The notes: generated from the sequence alone by a model not told the origin. A stretch of DNA of 64,000 nt from Actinocatenispora comari (GCF_017312725.1 NZ_BOPO01000116.1:34858-98857); one strand, 5' to 3'; positions 39,624-48,544 are shown, counted from the stretch's first letter. Numbers and translations: made by a program.

Positions 39624-39694
39624 CCGGCCTGGCACCGGCGAACACGCCGGCTGGCGGGCCCGGCGCCGGCGAACACGCCGGCTGGCGGCCGGCC
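39602..39694. repeat. 31-bp tandem repeat (3 copies), each a hairpin, starting inside phoU
   Basis: Units begin at 39602, 39633 and 39664 with the common core CCGGCGAACACGCCGGCT. Each can form a stem CCGGCG/CGCCGG with loop AACA. Copy 1 encodes the last residues of PhoU and its TAG stop; in copies 2 and 3 the TAG is TGG. Three hairpins in a row may act as the phoU terminator. Confidence 0.8.
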
Positions 39695-39751
39695 CGAAGC
39701 CCGCCGCCGAGCGGGCGGCCGGGCCGCCGCCGGCACGCCGGCCACGCGCCC

Positions 39752-39802
39752 ACACCGGTTCACCGCGGCGATGCTGGGGGTGCCGCCGCGGTGAACCGGT
39801 GT
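39752..39802. terminator. 19-bp perfect inverted repeat downstream of phoU, with PHO-box-like arms
   Basis: ACACCGGTTCACCGCGGCG (39752-39770) pairs exactly with 39784-39802 around a 13-nt loop. It is a strong hairpin downstream of phoU. Each arm contains GTTCACCGCGG, which resembles the GTTCACC units at the phoU promoter, and a further GTTCACCGCC lies on the minus strand at 39809-39818, 22 bp from the arm copy. It could be a terminator, a regulator site, or both. Confidence 0.6.
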
Positions 39803-39878
39803 CGGAGCGGCGGTGAACAGCTCGCGGCGGCGCGCTGACCGGCCGCGACGGGCCGGCGATCGGCTCCGAGCCAGGCCG

Positions 39879-39884
39879 TATGAT
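39879..39884 (+). promoter_or_regulatory. -10 box of a probable leaderless promoter (hydrolase gene)
   Basis: TATGAT lies 7 nt before the ATG at 39892. This near-consensus -10 box covers the alternative in-frame ATG at 39880, so 39892 is the better start. Confidence 0.6.
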
Positions 39885-39891
39885 CCGCCGC

Positions 39892-40746
39892 ATGGCGATC
39901 CCCCCGGCCAGTACGCCCGACGTCCTCGACCTCACCGATCCGGTACGCCCGGCCTGGCGCGACGACGCGCCCCGGCCGGTGCGCACGTACCTGTGGCGCC
40001 CCGCCGGCACGCCGCGCGGCACCGTACTGCTCTCGCACGGCAGCGGCGGCGCCGCCGAGACGCTGTCCTGGCTGGCGGAGGCGCTGGCCGCGGCCGGCTT
40101 CCTCGCCGTCGGGGTGGACCACCACGGCAACAGCTACCCGACCGGGTACGTCGCGGAGGCGTTCGCCTGCTGGTGGGACCGGCCCCTGGACCTGACCGTG
40201 GCGCTGTCCGAGGTGGCCGCGCACGAGGAGACCGGGCCGGTCGGCGTGGCCGGGTACTCGGCCGGCGGCTACACCGCGGCGGCACTGCTCGGCGCCCGGA
40301 TCGACCGCGGCATCTACAGCGACGTCGTGCACGAACGGATCCCCTCGGCGCCGAACCCGGAGTACCCGAACATCGTCGAGGAGCTGAAGTCCCGGCTCAC
40401 CGAGGCCGACCTGGACCAGTGGATCGACCACTGCGGGCGCAACTACCGGGACGCGCGGGCCCGGGCCGGGTTCCTGATCTGCCCGGGGATGGCTCCGGCC
40501 CTGGACACGGACAGCCTGCGGCACATCGAGGAACCGGTGTCGATCTGGTCGGCCGGCGCCGACGACCAGACCCCGGCGCCCGAGTACGCGCTCCGGTACG
40601 CCTCGCTCATCCCCGGCGCGACGCACCAGAGCGCCGGCGACTCGGTCGAGCACTACGCGTTCCTCGCCGACAACGAGGCCGGCGCCCCGGCCCGCCGGAC
40701 CGTGGCCGCCGCCGCCGTCGACTTCTTCACCCGCACCCTCGGCTGA
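39892..40746 (+). CDS. Alpha/beta-hydrolase, dienelactone-hydrolase-like
   Basis: A 284-residue predicted cytoplasmic hydrolase. Oxyanion region GTVLLSHGSGGAAET, nucleophile elbow GVAGYSAGGYTAAALLG (Ser near residue 124), Asp probably in WSAGADDQTPAPEY and His in DSVEHYAFLAD. These features match dienelactone hydrolase / PAF-acetylhydrolase-like proteins; substrate is unknown. The start at 39892 follows a TATGAT -10 box by 7 nt, suggesting leaderless expression. It lies between phoU and the amylase gene. Confidence 0.82.
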   Translation: MAIPPASTPDVLDLTDPVRPAWRDDAPRPVRTYLWRPAGTPRGTVLLSHGSGGAAETLSWLAEALAAAGFLAVGVDHHGNSYPTGYVAEAFACWWDRPLDLTVALSEVAAHEETGPVGVAGYSAGGYTAAALLGARIDRGIYSDVVHERIPSAPNPEYPNIVEELKSRLTEADLDQWIDHCGRNYRDARARAGFLICPGMAPALDTDSLRHIEEPVSIWSAGADDQTPAPEYALRYASLIPGATHQSAGDSVEHYAFLADNEAGAPARRTVAAAAVDFFTRTLG

Positions 40747-40792
40747 GGGTCGCGCCCTCCGGGTCGGTCCCGGTGGAACGCCGTGCGGCTCG

Positions 40793-40831
40793 TGCAAGGA
40801 TTTTCTGAATCTTGCGGTGGAAGGGTTGACA
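40793..40831 (+). promoter_or_regulatory. Candidate LacI/MalR-type operator and -35 box upstream of the amylase gene
   Basis: TGCAAGGATTTTCTGAATCTTGCG region (40793-40816) has inverted arms GCAAG and CTTGC 12 nt apart, similar to the CTTGCA-type repeats bound by maltose regulators (MalR/Reg1) at Streptomyces amylase genes. TTGACA at 40826-40831 is a perfect -35 hexamer; the matching -10 is unclear (TAGCAG at 40847 is a poor match with 15-bp spacing). Confidence 0.5.
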
Positions 40832-40966
40832 GGGGTGTTGTCGGGCTAGCAGGGTCTTATCGGACGAAATCCGACGTACGGGTCGAGCGTGCTTGCCGGT
40901 TCGCCCGTGCGGCCGGAGCCCGACACGCCCAGGGCCGGCGCCACGCGCCGGCGGGACGGAGGTCCG

Positions 40967-42487
40967 ATGGGGAGCAGAACGCGGGTACTCACCCGCCTGG
41001 TGGCGGTGACCGCGCTGGCCGCGTCGCTGACCGTACCGGCGGCGGCGCACGCCGACACCTCGCCCGAGCGGGCCGGTACCGCCGTGCCCGGGCAGGACGC
41101 GGGCGGGTCCGGCGGGTACGCGGCCGCGGACGCCGGCGGGCGCGACGTGATCGCCACCCTGTTCGAGTGGCCGTGGACCTCCGTGGCCGACGAGTGCACG
41201 AACGTGCTCGGCCCGGACGGCTACGGCGCCGTGCAGGTGTCCCCGCCGCAGGAGTCGGTGACGGTCGACGGCCACCCGTGGTGGGAGGTGTACCAGCCGG
41301 TCAGCTACCAGCTGACGAGCCGGATGGGCACCCGGGACCAGTTCGCCGCGATGGTGCGCAGCTGCCACGACGCCGGGGTGAGGGTCTACGCCGACGCGGT
41401 GCTCAACCACATGACCGGGCAGGGCAACACGGGCTACGGCGGCAGCACGTTCCCCGACAAGTACGACTATCCGGGGCTGTACGGGTCGCAGGACTTCCAC
41501 CACTACCCCGGCGACTGCCCCGAGTCGGACGGGCAGATCCACGACTACGGCAACGCGACCGAGGTACGGGAGTGCGAGCTGGTCAGCCTGGCCGACCTGC
41601 GCACCGAGAGCGACTACGTGCGGGGCAAGCTCGCCGACTACCTGAACGACCTGCTCGGGCTCGGGGTCGACGGGTTCCGGCTCGACGCGGCGAAGCACGT
41701 GAGCCCGGACGACATCAAGGCGATCGAGACCAGGCTGTCCCGCTGGACCTACATCTACCAGGAGGTCAGCTACGGCGCCGGCGAGGCGGTGCAGCCGTCG
41801 CAGTACGAGGGGACCGGCAACCTGCTGGAGTTCCGGTACGGCACCAGCCTGAAGTCGGCGTTCGACGGCCGGCTGGCCGACCTCGCCGGGCTCGGCACCA
41901 GCGCCGACCCGAAGGGCATGGAGCCGAGCAACCTCGCGGTGTCCTTCGTGGACAACTGGGACACCCAGCGCAACGGCAGCACACTGTCCTACCAGGACGG
42001 TGCGAGGTACACGCTGGCGGACGTGTTCCTGCTCGGCTGGGACTACGGCACGCCGAAGGTGATGTCCAGCTTCGCCTTCGACAGCGGCGACCAGTCGCCG
42101 CCGGCCGGCCCGGACGGTATGGTGTCCACAGTGGACTGTGACAACGGCTGGGTGTGCGAGCACCGGCGCCCGCAGGTGGTCGGCATGGTCGGCTTCCACA
42201 ACGCGGTCGCCGGCACCCCGGTGACGAACTGGTGGGACGACGGCAGCAGCCGGATCGCCTTCGGCCGCGGCGGCAAGGGTTTCGTCGCGATCAACAACGA
42301 GACCGGGACGATGACCGAGACGCTGCAGACCGGTCTGCCGGCGGGTACCTACTGCGACGTGGTCCACGGCGCCGCGTCCGGCGGCGGCTGCACCGGGCCC
42401 ACCGTCACCGTCGGCGCGGACGGTACCGCCCAGGTGACCGTCGCCCCGACCGACGCGGTGGCCATCGACGTGTCGGCCACCGGATGA
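40967..42487 (+). CDS. Secreted alpha-amylase, GH13 (region IV His replaced by Trp)
   Basis: A 506-residue exported glycosidase. Signal peptide: RLVAVTALAASLTVPAAAHA. Catalytic domain: DVIATLFEWPWTSVADEC, region I YADAVLNHM, region II GFRLDAAKHV with the nucleophile Asp, region III YIYQEVSYG with the Glu, and region IV FVDNWDTQR with the third Asp. In most amylases region IV reads FVDNHD; Trp in place of His is unusual and could alter substrate binding. A C-terminal beta domain completes the protein; no starch-binding module. ATG at 40967 follows GGAGG. Likely regulated through the upstream dyad. Confidence 0.92.
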   Translation: MGSRTRVLTRLVAVTALAASLTVPAAAHADTSPERAGTAVPGQDAGGSGGYAAADAGGRDVIATLFEWPWTSVADECTNVLGPDGYGAVQVSPPQESVTVDGHPWWEVYQPVSYQLTSRMGTRDQFAAMVRSCHDAGVRVYADAVLNHMTGQGNTGYGGSTFPDKYDYPGLYGSQDFHHYPGDCPESDGQIHDYGNATEVRECELVSLADLRTESDYVRGKLADYLNDLLGLGVDGFRLDAAKHVSPDDIKAIETRLSRWTYIYQEVSYGAGEAVQPSQYEGTGNLLEFRYGTSLKSAFDGRLADLAGLGTSADPKGMEPSNLAVSFVDNWDTQRNGSTLSYQDGARYTLADVFLLGWDYGTPKVMSSFAFDSGDQSPPAGPDGMVSTVDCDNGWVCEHRRPQVVGMVGFHNAVAGTPVTNWWDDGSSRIAFGRGGKGFVAINNETGTMTETLQTGLPAGTYCDVVHGAASGGGCTGPTVTVGADGTAQVTVAPTDAVAIDVSATG

Positions 42488-42494
42488 CCCCGGA

Positions 42495-42526
42495 CTGACC
42501 GTACGGCGACCCCGCCGTACGGTCAG
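42495..42526 (+). terminator. Amylase gene terminator
   Basis: A perfect 14-bp stem, CTGACCGTACGGCG with its complement, encloses an ACCC loop and begins 7 bp after the amylase stop codon. The rest of the gap to the LacI gene (42527-42841) shows no gene I can support. Confidence 0.88.
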
Positions 42527-42841
42527 CCGGCTCGGGGAGCTCCGCGAGCGGCGTACGGAACACCCGCAGCGCCGGCGTCACGTGGTTGCGACGCTGACCG
42601 GGACGAGCAGGGCGGCGAAGCAGGCCAGCGGTGAGCCGGTGCGCTGGGGGGCCTGCTGCAACCCCTGCTCCTGCGCGGCGCGCCCAGCGAACCGGGTCCG
42701 CGGGGCGAGCCGGCGCAGCGCCGGAAGCGTTGCGCCGGGCTCGATCCCGGCGCACCCGGCCGGTCAGCGGCGCGGCCCCGGCGAGCGCGCCGCCGGCCAG
42801 CCGGGTCAGCAGCGGCCGTACCCAGTAGCACGACCGGTCGG

Positions 42842-42847
42842 TAGAGT
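42842..42847 (+). promoter_or_regulatory. -10 box of a probable leaderless promoter (LacI gene)
   Basis: TAGAGT lies 8 nt before the GTG at 42856, with only GAGG directly against the start codon, too close to serve as a ribosome-binding site. Confidence 0.45.
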
Positions 42848-42855
42848 CGCGAGGC

Positions 42856-43884
42856 GTGCATCCTCCACGGCTGGCCGACATCGCGGCGCAGGCACGGGTC
42901 AGCGAGGCGACGGTCAGCCGGGTGCTGAACGACCGGCCCGGCGTTGCGGCGGCCACCCGGCAGGCGGTGTTCGCCGCCCTCGACGTCCTCGGGTACGAGC
43001 GGCCGGCCCGGCTGCGCCGCCGCAGCGCCGGCCTGATCGGGCTGATCACCCCGGAGCTGAACAACCCGATCTTCCCGGCGTTCGCGCAGGTCGTGGAGCG
43101 GGCCCTGACCCGGTACGGGTACACCCCGGTGCTGTGCACCCAGACGCCCGGCGGCTCCACCGAGGACGAGCTGGTCGACCAGCTGCTGGAACGCGAGATC
43201 ACCGGCATCGTGTTCGTCTCCGGCCTGCACGCCGACGCCACCGCCGACCTCGGCCGGTACGAGCGGCTCGGCTCCCGCGGCGTCCCGTACGTGATGATCA
43301 ACGGGTACCGGGCGGAGCTGAACGCGCCGTTCGTCTCGGCCGACGACCGGGCGGCGATGCGGCTCGCGGTCGAGCACCTGGCCCGGCAGGGCCACGAGCG
43401 GATCGGGCTGGCGGTCGGGCCGCGCCGGTTCGTCCCGGTGCAGCGCAAGATCGACGGCTTCACCGCGGCGCTGCGCGACACCCTTGGCGCGACCGGCGAG
43501 CAGGCCGCGGAGCTGGTGCAGCACTCGCTGTTCGGGGTCGAGGGCGGTACCGCGGCGGCGAACGCGCTGCTGGACCGCGGTGCCACCGCGCTGGTCTGCG
43601 CGAGCGACCTGATGGCGCTCGGCGCCATCCGCGCGGCCCGGGACCGCGGCCGGTCGGTACCGGCGGAGGTGTCGGTGGTCGGGTTCGACGACTCGCCGCT
43701 GATCGCGTTCACCGATCCGCCGCTCACCACGATCCGGCAGCCGGTCGAGGCGATGGGGCTGGCCGCGGTGGACGCGCTGCTGGAGGAGATCGGCGGCACC
43801 CCGACCACGCACGCCGACTTCGTCTTCCCGCCGGAGCTGGTGGTACGCGCCTCCACCGGCACCGGCCCCCGGATGCCGACCTGA
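42856..43884 (+). CDS. LacI-family transcriptional regulator
   Basis: A 342-residue repressor. The helix-turn-helix is RLADIAAQARVSEATVSRVLNDR at the N-terminus, with hinge region up to LRRRSAGLIGLI, then a periplasmic-binding-protein-like ligand domain (TPELNNPIFPAFAQVVE, GIVFVSGLHAD, VSVVGFDDSPLIAF, TTIRQPVEAMG). It is a candidate repressor of the amylase immediately upstream, since LacI-type proteins bind dyads like that at 40793. Ligand unknown. GTG start at 42856, probably leaderless. Confidence 0.92.
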   Translation: MHPPRLADIAAQARVSEATVSRVLNDRPGVAAATRQAVFAALDVLGYERPARLRRRSAGLIGLITPELNNPIFPAFAQVVERALTRYGYTPVLCTQTPGGSTEDELVDQLLEREITGIVFVSGLHADATADLGRYERLGSRGVPYVMINGYRAELNAPFVSADDRAAMRLAVEHLARQGHERIGLAVGPRRFVPVQRKIDGFTAALRDTLGATGEQAAELVQHSLFGVEGGTAAANALLDRGATALVCASDLMALGAIRAARDRGRSVPAEVSVVGFDDSPLIAFTDPPLTTIRQPVEAMGLAAVDALLEEIGGTPTTHADFVFPPELVVRASTGTGPRMPT

Positions 43885-43920
43885 CCACCACCGGCCCGCC
43901 GTCGGTCGCCGGCGGAGCGG

Positions 43921-43949
43921 CCGGCGCGGTCCGAGGCGGACCGCGCCGG
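43921..43949. terminator. Terminator between convergent LacI and gpmA genes
   Basis: CCGGCGCGGTCCG and its exact complement form a 13-bp stem with loop AGG. It lies 36 bp after the LacI stop and 7 bp after the gpmA stop, so it probably serves both. Confidence 0.82.
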
Positions 43950-43956
43950 GAGGGGG

Positions 43957-44700
43957 TCAGCGGCCCTGGTTGGCGACCGCGGCCGCGCCGGCGGCGGCCG
44001 CCTCCGGGTCCAGGTATTCCGACTTCACCTTGCGCAGCTCGTCGTCCAGCTCGTACGCCAGCGGGATGCCGGTGGGGATGTTGAGCGCGGCGATGTCGTC
44101 GTCGGAGATCTGGTCGAGGTGCTTGACCAGGGCGCGCAGCGAGTTGCCGTGCGCGGCGACGAGCACCGTGGCGCCGGTGCGCAGGTCCGGCACGATCGCG
44201 TCGTACCAGTAGGGCAGGAACCGCTCCAGCACGTCCTTGAGGCACTCGGTGCGGGGCATCAGCTCCGGCGGCAGCGCGGCGTAGCGCGGGTCGCCGGCCT
44301 GCGAGTACTCGGCGTCGTCGGCGATCGGTGGCGGCGGCGTGTCGTACGACCGGCGCCAGATCATGAACTGCTCCTCGCCGAACTCGGCGAGCGTCTCCTT
44401 CTTGTTCTTGCCCTGCAGCGCGCCGTAGTGCCGCTCGTTCAGCCGCCAGGACCGGCGCACCGGGATCCAGTGCCGGTCGACCCCGTGCAGCGTGATCTCG
44501 GCGGTACGGATGGCGCGGCGCAGCACCGACGTGTGCGCCAGGTCGGGGGCGATGCCGTGCTCACGCAGCAGCTCGCCGGCTCGGGTGGCCTCGGCCCGAC
44601 CCTTGTCGTTCAGGTCGACGTCGACCCAGCCGGAGAACAGGTTCTTGGCGTTCCACTCGCTCTCGCCGTGCCGAACCAGGACCAGCTTGCCCACACTCAT
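43957..44700 (-). CDS. gpmA: 2,3-bisphosphoglycerate-dependent phosphoglycerate mutase
   Basis: Glycolytic/gluconeogenic mutase interconverting 3- and 2-phosphoglycerate. The 247-residue protein has [20 protein letters not shown] with the phospho-His near residue 11, [16 protein letters not shown], the acid Glu region and [17 protein letters not shown] with the second catalytic His. ATG at 44700 follows GGGAG. In mycobacteria gpm1 also lies next to senX3-regX3 and mshA, so this is conserved neighbourhood. The Ala-rich tail is dispensable-looking. Confidence 0.96.
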   Translation of the reverse strand: MSVGKLVLVRHGESEWNAKNLFSGWVDVDLNDKGRAEATRAGELLREHGIAPDLAHTSVLRRAIRTAEITLHGVDRHWIPVRRSWRLNERHYGALQGKNKKETLAEFGEEQFMIWRRSYDTPPPPIADDAEYSQAGDPRYAALPPELMPRTECLKDVLERFLPYWYDAIVPDLRTGATVLVAAHGNSLRALVKHLDQISDDDIAALNIPTGIPLAYELDDELRKVKSEYLDPEAAAAGAAAVANQGR

Positions 44701-44827
44701 GCGCACTCCCTCGCGTCGCGACCGCTCGCCGTCCCATCTTTGCGCGCCGGGCCGCGGCGACCGCAGCGGGGCCGGTCGGGTCCACTGGATGGCTGGCACG
44801 ACCGCGCGGCCGGCTCGGACCGAGCGG

Positions 44828-45145
44828 TCAGCTCCACTGGGTGGCGCCGTCCAGCTGGTACGACGTGCCACCGCCGCCGACCCGGCGCATCACCACGCCG
44901 ACCGCGGTCCCGTCCAGGTCCCACGCGGCCGGCTCCCAGCCCTGCGCCTCCAGCGCCTCCACCGCCCAGAACAGCCGGGCGGCCACCATCCGGCTGCGGC
45001 TGGTCGGGTCGGTCATCTCGTGCGCGCTGTTCGTCACCACGAACACGTACCGGTGCGGGTAGTCGTCGAGCAGCCGCGGGTTCTGTTCCAGCGCCTCCAC
45101 CGGTAACCAGCGTTCCTGGTGGACGGGGTTGGTCTGCGAGTACAT
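44828..45145 (-). CDS. Hypothetical protein, 105 residues
   Basis: I do not recognise the family. The protein ([61 protein letters not shown]) is soluble, with a plausible alpha/beta pattern and GC usage like its neighbours. ATG at 45145 follows GAAGGTG at good spacing; an in-frame start at 45280 would add 45 residues of lower quality. It diverges from the flavohaemoprotein-like gene. The gap to the next start (45146-45394) holds both promoters, not clearly defined. Confidence 0.65.
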   Translation of the reverse strand: MYSQTNPVHQERWLPVEALEQNPRLLDDYPHRYVFVVTNSAHEMTDPTSRSRMVAARLFWAVEALEAQGWEPAAWDLDGTAVGVVMRRVGGGGTSYQLDGATQWS

Positions 45146-45394
45146 GGGCACCTTCGCACGCTGCTGCCGGATCGGGACGGATCGCAGTATGTCGCATCCG
45201 GCCGACCGGCCGGGCCCCACGGCGATCTGGAAAGCTACCCGCAGGTACCCGAACTGGCGGACGGCATCGACGAGGAGCAATGTAGTGACCGGCGAAAACC
45301 CCCGCCGAACCGGCCGTCACCAACCGTCCGGCCTTACATCACGGCCAGTTTCCTGACACTATCCGGATTCGGACAACTGCCACCGAAGGACATC

Positions 45395-46633
45395 ATGACC
45401 GACGCGAGCTCCGACTACGAGCAGCTGCTCGCGCTGCATCACGCCATGCAGCTGCGTCGGTCCCTGCGCGAGGAGGGGCGCCGCACCGCGCCGGTCACCG
45501 CCCGCCGGCCCACCGGGTACCCGGAGCGCGAGGGCGACCAGGCGCTGATGGTGGCGAGCCTGGAGACCATCGGTTCGTCCGCCGACGAGGTGGTCCGCTC
45601 GTTCTACGCGCAGCTGTTCCTCGGCCGGCCGTACCTGCGGGGGCTGTTCCCGGCCGGGCTGCGGGCCGACGGCGACCGGCTGTTCAACGCGCTGATCGGG
45701 CTGGCCGAGGCGCTGTCCGACCTGCCCCGGCTGGTCGAGTGGCTGGAGCAGCTCGGCCGTGACCACCGGAAGTACGGCATCCGCCCGGCGCACTACGACG
45801 CGGTCCGGCAGGCGCTGGTCGGCGCGCTGCGCGAGCACGCCGCGGCCGGCTGGCGGCCGGAGTACGAGCAGGCCTGGCTGCGGGCGTACGACTTCGCCGC
45901 GGCGGTGATGCAGTCCGCCGAGGCGGCGTCCACCGACCCGCCGTACTGGCAGGGCACGATCGTCGCGCACCACCGTCCGTACCTGGACATCGCGGTGATG
46001 AAGGTGCGCACCGACGTGGCCTACCGCTACCGCGCCGGGCAGTACACGACGATCGAGGTGCCGGCGGTGCCGCGAGCCTGGCGGCCGTACTCGATGGCCA
46101 CCGCGCCCCGACCCGACGGCGTACTGGAGTTCCACGTCCGGGCGATCGACCTGGGCCAGGTGTCGACCGCGCTGGTGCACGACATGGGGGTCGGTTCGAC
46201 GCTGCGGTTGGGCCCGCCGATGGGGTCGGCGGTGATCGAGACGACCGGCGAGCGGCCGCTGCTGGTGGTCGCCGGCGGGACCGGCCTCGCGCCGTGCCGG
46301 GCCATCGTCGAGCAGGTGCTGACCACCCAGCCCGGCCGGCCGGTCCGGCTGGTGTTCGGCGCCCGGCAGACCCAGGAGCTGTACAACCTGCCGATCCTGG
46401 CGCAGCTGGCCGAGCGGTACCCGGCGTTCACCCTGGTACCGGTGGCGACCGACGACCCGGACTTCCCGGGCCCGCGCGGTGCGCTGCCGGAGCTGGTCGC
46501 CTCGACCGGCCCGTGGCACCAGCACGAGGTCTACCTGTCCGGCCCGCCCGGCCTGGTGCACGCCCTCGACCGCGTCCTGTCCCGCCTGCAGGTCCCACCG
46601 GAACAGATCCACCACGACCCCGTGCCGGACTGA
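45395..46633 (+). CDS. Globin-FAD/NAD(P) oxidoreductase, flavohaemoprotein-like
   Basis: A 412-residue fusion. After a 45-residue basic N-terminal extension comes a globin-like domain (SFYAQLFLGRPYLRGLFP with B10 Tyr; proximal His in GRDHRKYGIRPAHY near residue 122). The ferredoxin-reductase half follows: FAD motif WRPYSMATAPRPDG and NAD(P) motif LLVVAGGTGLAPCRAIVEQ, ending with YLSGPPGLVHAL. Such proteins oxidise nitric oxide to nitrate or act as oxygen/nitrosative-stress reductases. It differs from classic Hmp by its N-terminus. ATG at 45395 follows GAAGGA. It is convergent with ybjN. Confidence 0.87.
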   Translation: MTDASSDYEQLLALHHAMQLRRSLREEGRRTAPVTARRPTGYPEREGDQALMVASLETIGSSADEVVRSFYAQLFLGRPYLRGLFPAGLRADGDRLFNALIGLAEALSDLPRLVEWLEQLGRDHRKYGIRPAHYDAVRQALVGALREHAAAGWRPEYEQAWLRAYDFAAAVMQSAEAASTDPPYWQGTIVAHHRPYLDIAVMKVRTDVAYRYRAGQYTTIEVPAVPRAWRPYSMATAPRPDGVLEFHVRAIDLGQVSTALVHDMGVGSTLRLGPPMGSAVIETTGERPLLVVAGGTGLAPCRAIVEQVLTTQPGRPVRLVFGARQTQELYNLPILAQLAERYPAFTLVPVATDDPDFPGPRGALPELVASTGPWHQHEVYLSGPPGLVHALDRVLSRLQVPPEQIHHDPVPD

Positions 46634-46641
46634 CGAACCGG

Positions 46642-47142
46642 TCAGCCCCGCCGGGTGGGGTCGGCGAAGTGGGCGAAGGCGCGCAGGTTCGCGAGCGACT
46701 CGCCGCGCTTGACGCGCCACTCCCACTCGCGGCGGATGGCCGAGCCGAAGCCGATCTCCAGCATCTCGTCGAAGCTCTCGTCCGCGTAGGTCAGCACCGA
46801 GCCGAGCAGCCGGTCCAGCTCGTCGGCGGTGACCGCGGTCAGCGGTACCCGGCCCATCAGGTACACGTCGCCGACGGTGTCGATGGCGAACGACACGGCG
46901 TACATCCGGGCGTTGCGGCGCAGCAGGTACGCCCAGAGCTGCTCGCGGTTCTCGTCCGGTTGGCGCATCACAAACGCCTCGATGCGCAGCGTGTGCTGGC
47001 CGACGATCAGGTTGCAGGTGGTCTTCAGCTTGTGCGTGCCCGGCAGCGTCACCGCGTAGCTGGCCGCGCCGGTGGGTTCCCAGTCCAGCTCCGCCGCGGC
47101 CAGGCTCTGCTCGATCAGCTCGGTGATCTCGGCGTCCGTCAT
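46642..47142 (-). CDS. YbjN domain protein
   Basis: A 166-residue cytoplasmic protein with the YbjN-type fold related to type III secretion chaperones: LKTTCNLIVGQHTLRIEAFVMR, LWAYLLRRNARMYAVSFAID, VGDVYLMGRVPL and a C-terminal helix. ATG at 47142 gives MTDAEITELIEQSL. It follows mshA by 49 bp on the same strand, as its homologue does in mycobacteria (remembered as Rv0487 after Rv0486). The role is unknown; the pairing suggests a link to mycothiol synthesis or simply conserved order. Confidence 0.85.
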   Translation of the reverse strand: MTDAEITELIEQSLAAAELDWEPTGAASYAVTLPGTHKLKTTCNLIVGQHTLRIEAFVMRQPDENREQLWAYLLRRNARMYAVSFAIDTVGDVYLMGRVPLTAVTADELDRLLGSVLTYADESFDEMLEIGFGSAIRREWEWRVKRGESLANLRAFAHFADPTRRG

Positions 47143-47191
47143 CCCGTCATCACAGCACGCCGCGGCGCCGGACCGGGCGCAGGCCCGGCGG

Positions 47192-48544
47192 TCAGGCGCA
47201 GGCGCGGGTGCGGCGGCGGTTCTCGCCGATCGCGTCGGTGTAGACGTCGAGCAGGCCGTCCGCGGTGCGGTCCCAGGAGAAGTGCGCGGCGTGCCCGACC
47301 CCGGCGACCGCGAGCGCGGCCCGCCGGGCCGGCGCACCGAGCAGGTCGCCCAGCACGGTCGCCCAGCGGCCCGGGTCGTGCCCGTCGACCAGCACGCCGG
47401 TCTCGCCGTGCCGGACCGCGGTGGTCAGGCCGCCGACCGCGGCCGCGACCACCGGGGTACCGCAGGCCTGCGCCTCCAGCGCGACCAGCCCGAACGTCTC
47501 GTTGTGGCTCGGCACGCAGACCAGGTCGGCGCACCGGTACAGCTCGGCGAGGCGGGGGCCGGGCTGCGCCGGCAGGAACCGGACCCGGTCGGTGACGCCC
47601 AGCTCGCCGGCCAGCCCGTGCAGGTAGTCGGGGCGGGCGGTGGCGTTGCCGCTGGCGCCGCCGGCCACCACGGCGACCACCGGCCGGCCGAGCGCGGCCT
47701 CCCGATCGCGCAGCCGGGCCAGCGCGCGCAGCAGCACGTCCGGCGCCTTCAGCGGCTGGATCCGGCCGACGAACAGCACGATCAGCGCGTCGGTGGGCAG
47801 GTCGTGCCGGCGGCGCAGGTCGGCGGTGGTGTCCGGGCCGGACGCGGCGAACCGGTCGCCGGGGGTGAAGCACTCCAGGTCGACGCCGGGCAGCACGACC
47901 GACACCCGGTCCGGCGCCGCGCCGTACCGCCGGATCAGGTCGTCGGCCTCGGCGGCGGTGTTGGCGACCATCCGGTCGGACTCGGCGACCACCTGGTCCT
48001 CGCCGATGATCCGGGTCGCCGGCTCGGCCTGGTCACCGACGGCGAGCTGCGCGTTCTTGACCCGGCCGAGGGTGTGCGCGGTGTGCACCAGCGGCACCCC
48101 CCAGCGGTCCGCGACCAGGTAGCCGGCCTGCCCGGACAGCCAGTAGTGCGAGTGCACCAGGTCGTACCAGCCGGCCGGGCGGGCGGCCTCGGCGCGCAGG
48201 ATGCCGGCGGTGAACGCGCACAGCTGCGCCGGCAGGTCGGTCTTGGTGAGCCCCTCGTACGGCCCGGCCGGCACGTGCCGCACCCGCACCCCGTCGGTGA
48301 GCTGCGCGACCGGCGGCTCGCTGCTGGCGGTGGCCCGGGTGAAGATGTCGACCGCGACGCCCCGGGCGGCGAGCCGCTTCGCCGCCTGCACGATGTACAC
48401 GTTCATGCCGCCGGAGTCGCCGGTACCCGGTTGGTGCAGCGGTGAGGTGTGCATGGACAGCAGCGCGACCCGGTGCGGGCGGTCCAGCTCCGCCCGGCCC
48501 GGCCCGGCGCACAGGTGCATGTTCGGGGTGCCGCGCGAGACCAT
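47192..48544 (-). CDS. mshA: D-inositol-3-phosphate glycosyltransferase MshA
   Basis: First enzyme of mycothiol synthesis: transfers GlcNAc from UDP-GlcNAc to inositol 3-phosphate. The 450-residue GT-B (GT4) protein has [69 protein letters not shown] and the donor-binding [21 protein letters not shown] segment ([12 protein letters not shown]). ATG at 48544 follows GAAGGAGG. It is divergent from the SDR gene and upstream of ybjN and gpmA, a conserved order. Mycothiol is restricted to actinobacteria, which supports the host assignment. Confidence 0.96.
   Translation of the reverse strand: MVSRGTPNMHLCAGPGRAELDRPHRVALLSMHTSPLHQPGTGDSGGMNVYIVQAAKRLAARGVAVDIFTRATASSEPPVAQLTDGVRVRHVPAGPYEGLTKTDLPAQLCAFTAGILRAEAARPAGWYDLVHSHYWLSGQAGYLVADRWGVPLVHTAHTLGRVKNAQLAVGDQAEPATRIIGEDQVVAESDRMVANTAAEADDLIRRYGAAPDRVSVVLPGVDLECFTPGDRFAASGPDTTADLRRRHDLPTDALIVLFVGRIQPLKAPDVLLRALARLRDREAALGRPVVAVVAGGASGNATARPDYLHGLAGELGVTDRVRFLPAQPGPRLAELYRCADLVCVPSHNETFGLVALEAQACGTPVVAAAVGGLTTAVRHGETGVLVDGHDPGRWATVLGDLLGAPARRAALAVAGVGHAAHFSWDRTADGLLDVYTDAIGENRRRTRACA

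Noticed and set aside
42527..42841. Open frame between the amylase and LacI genes
   Set aside because: Translation is Arg/Gly/Pro/Ala-rich with no domain, and it runs on as a shadow frame of the LacI gene.
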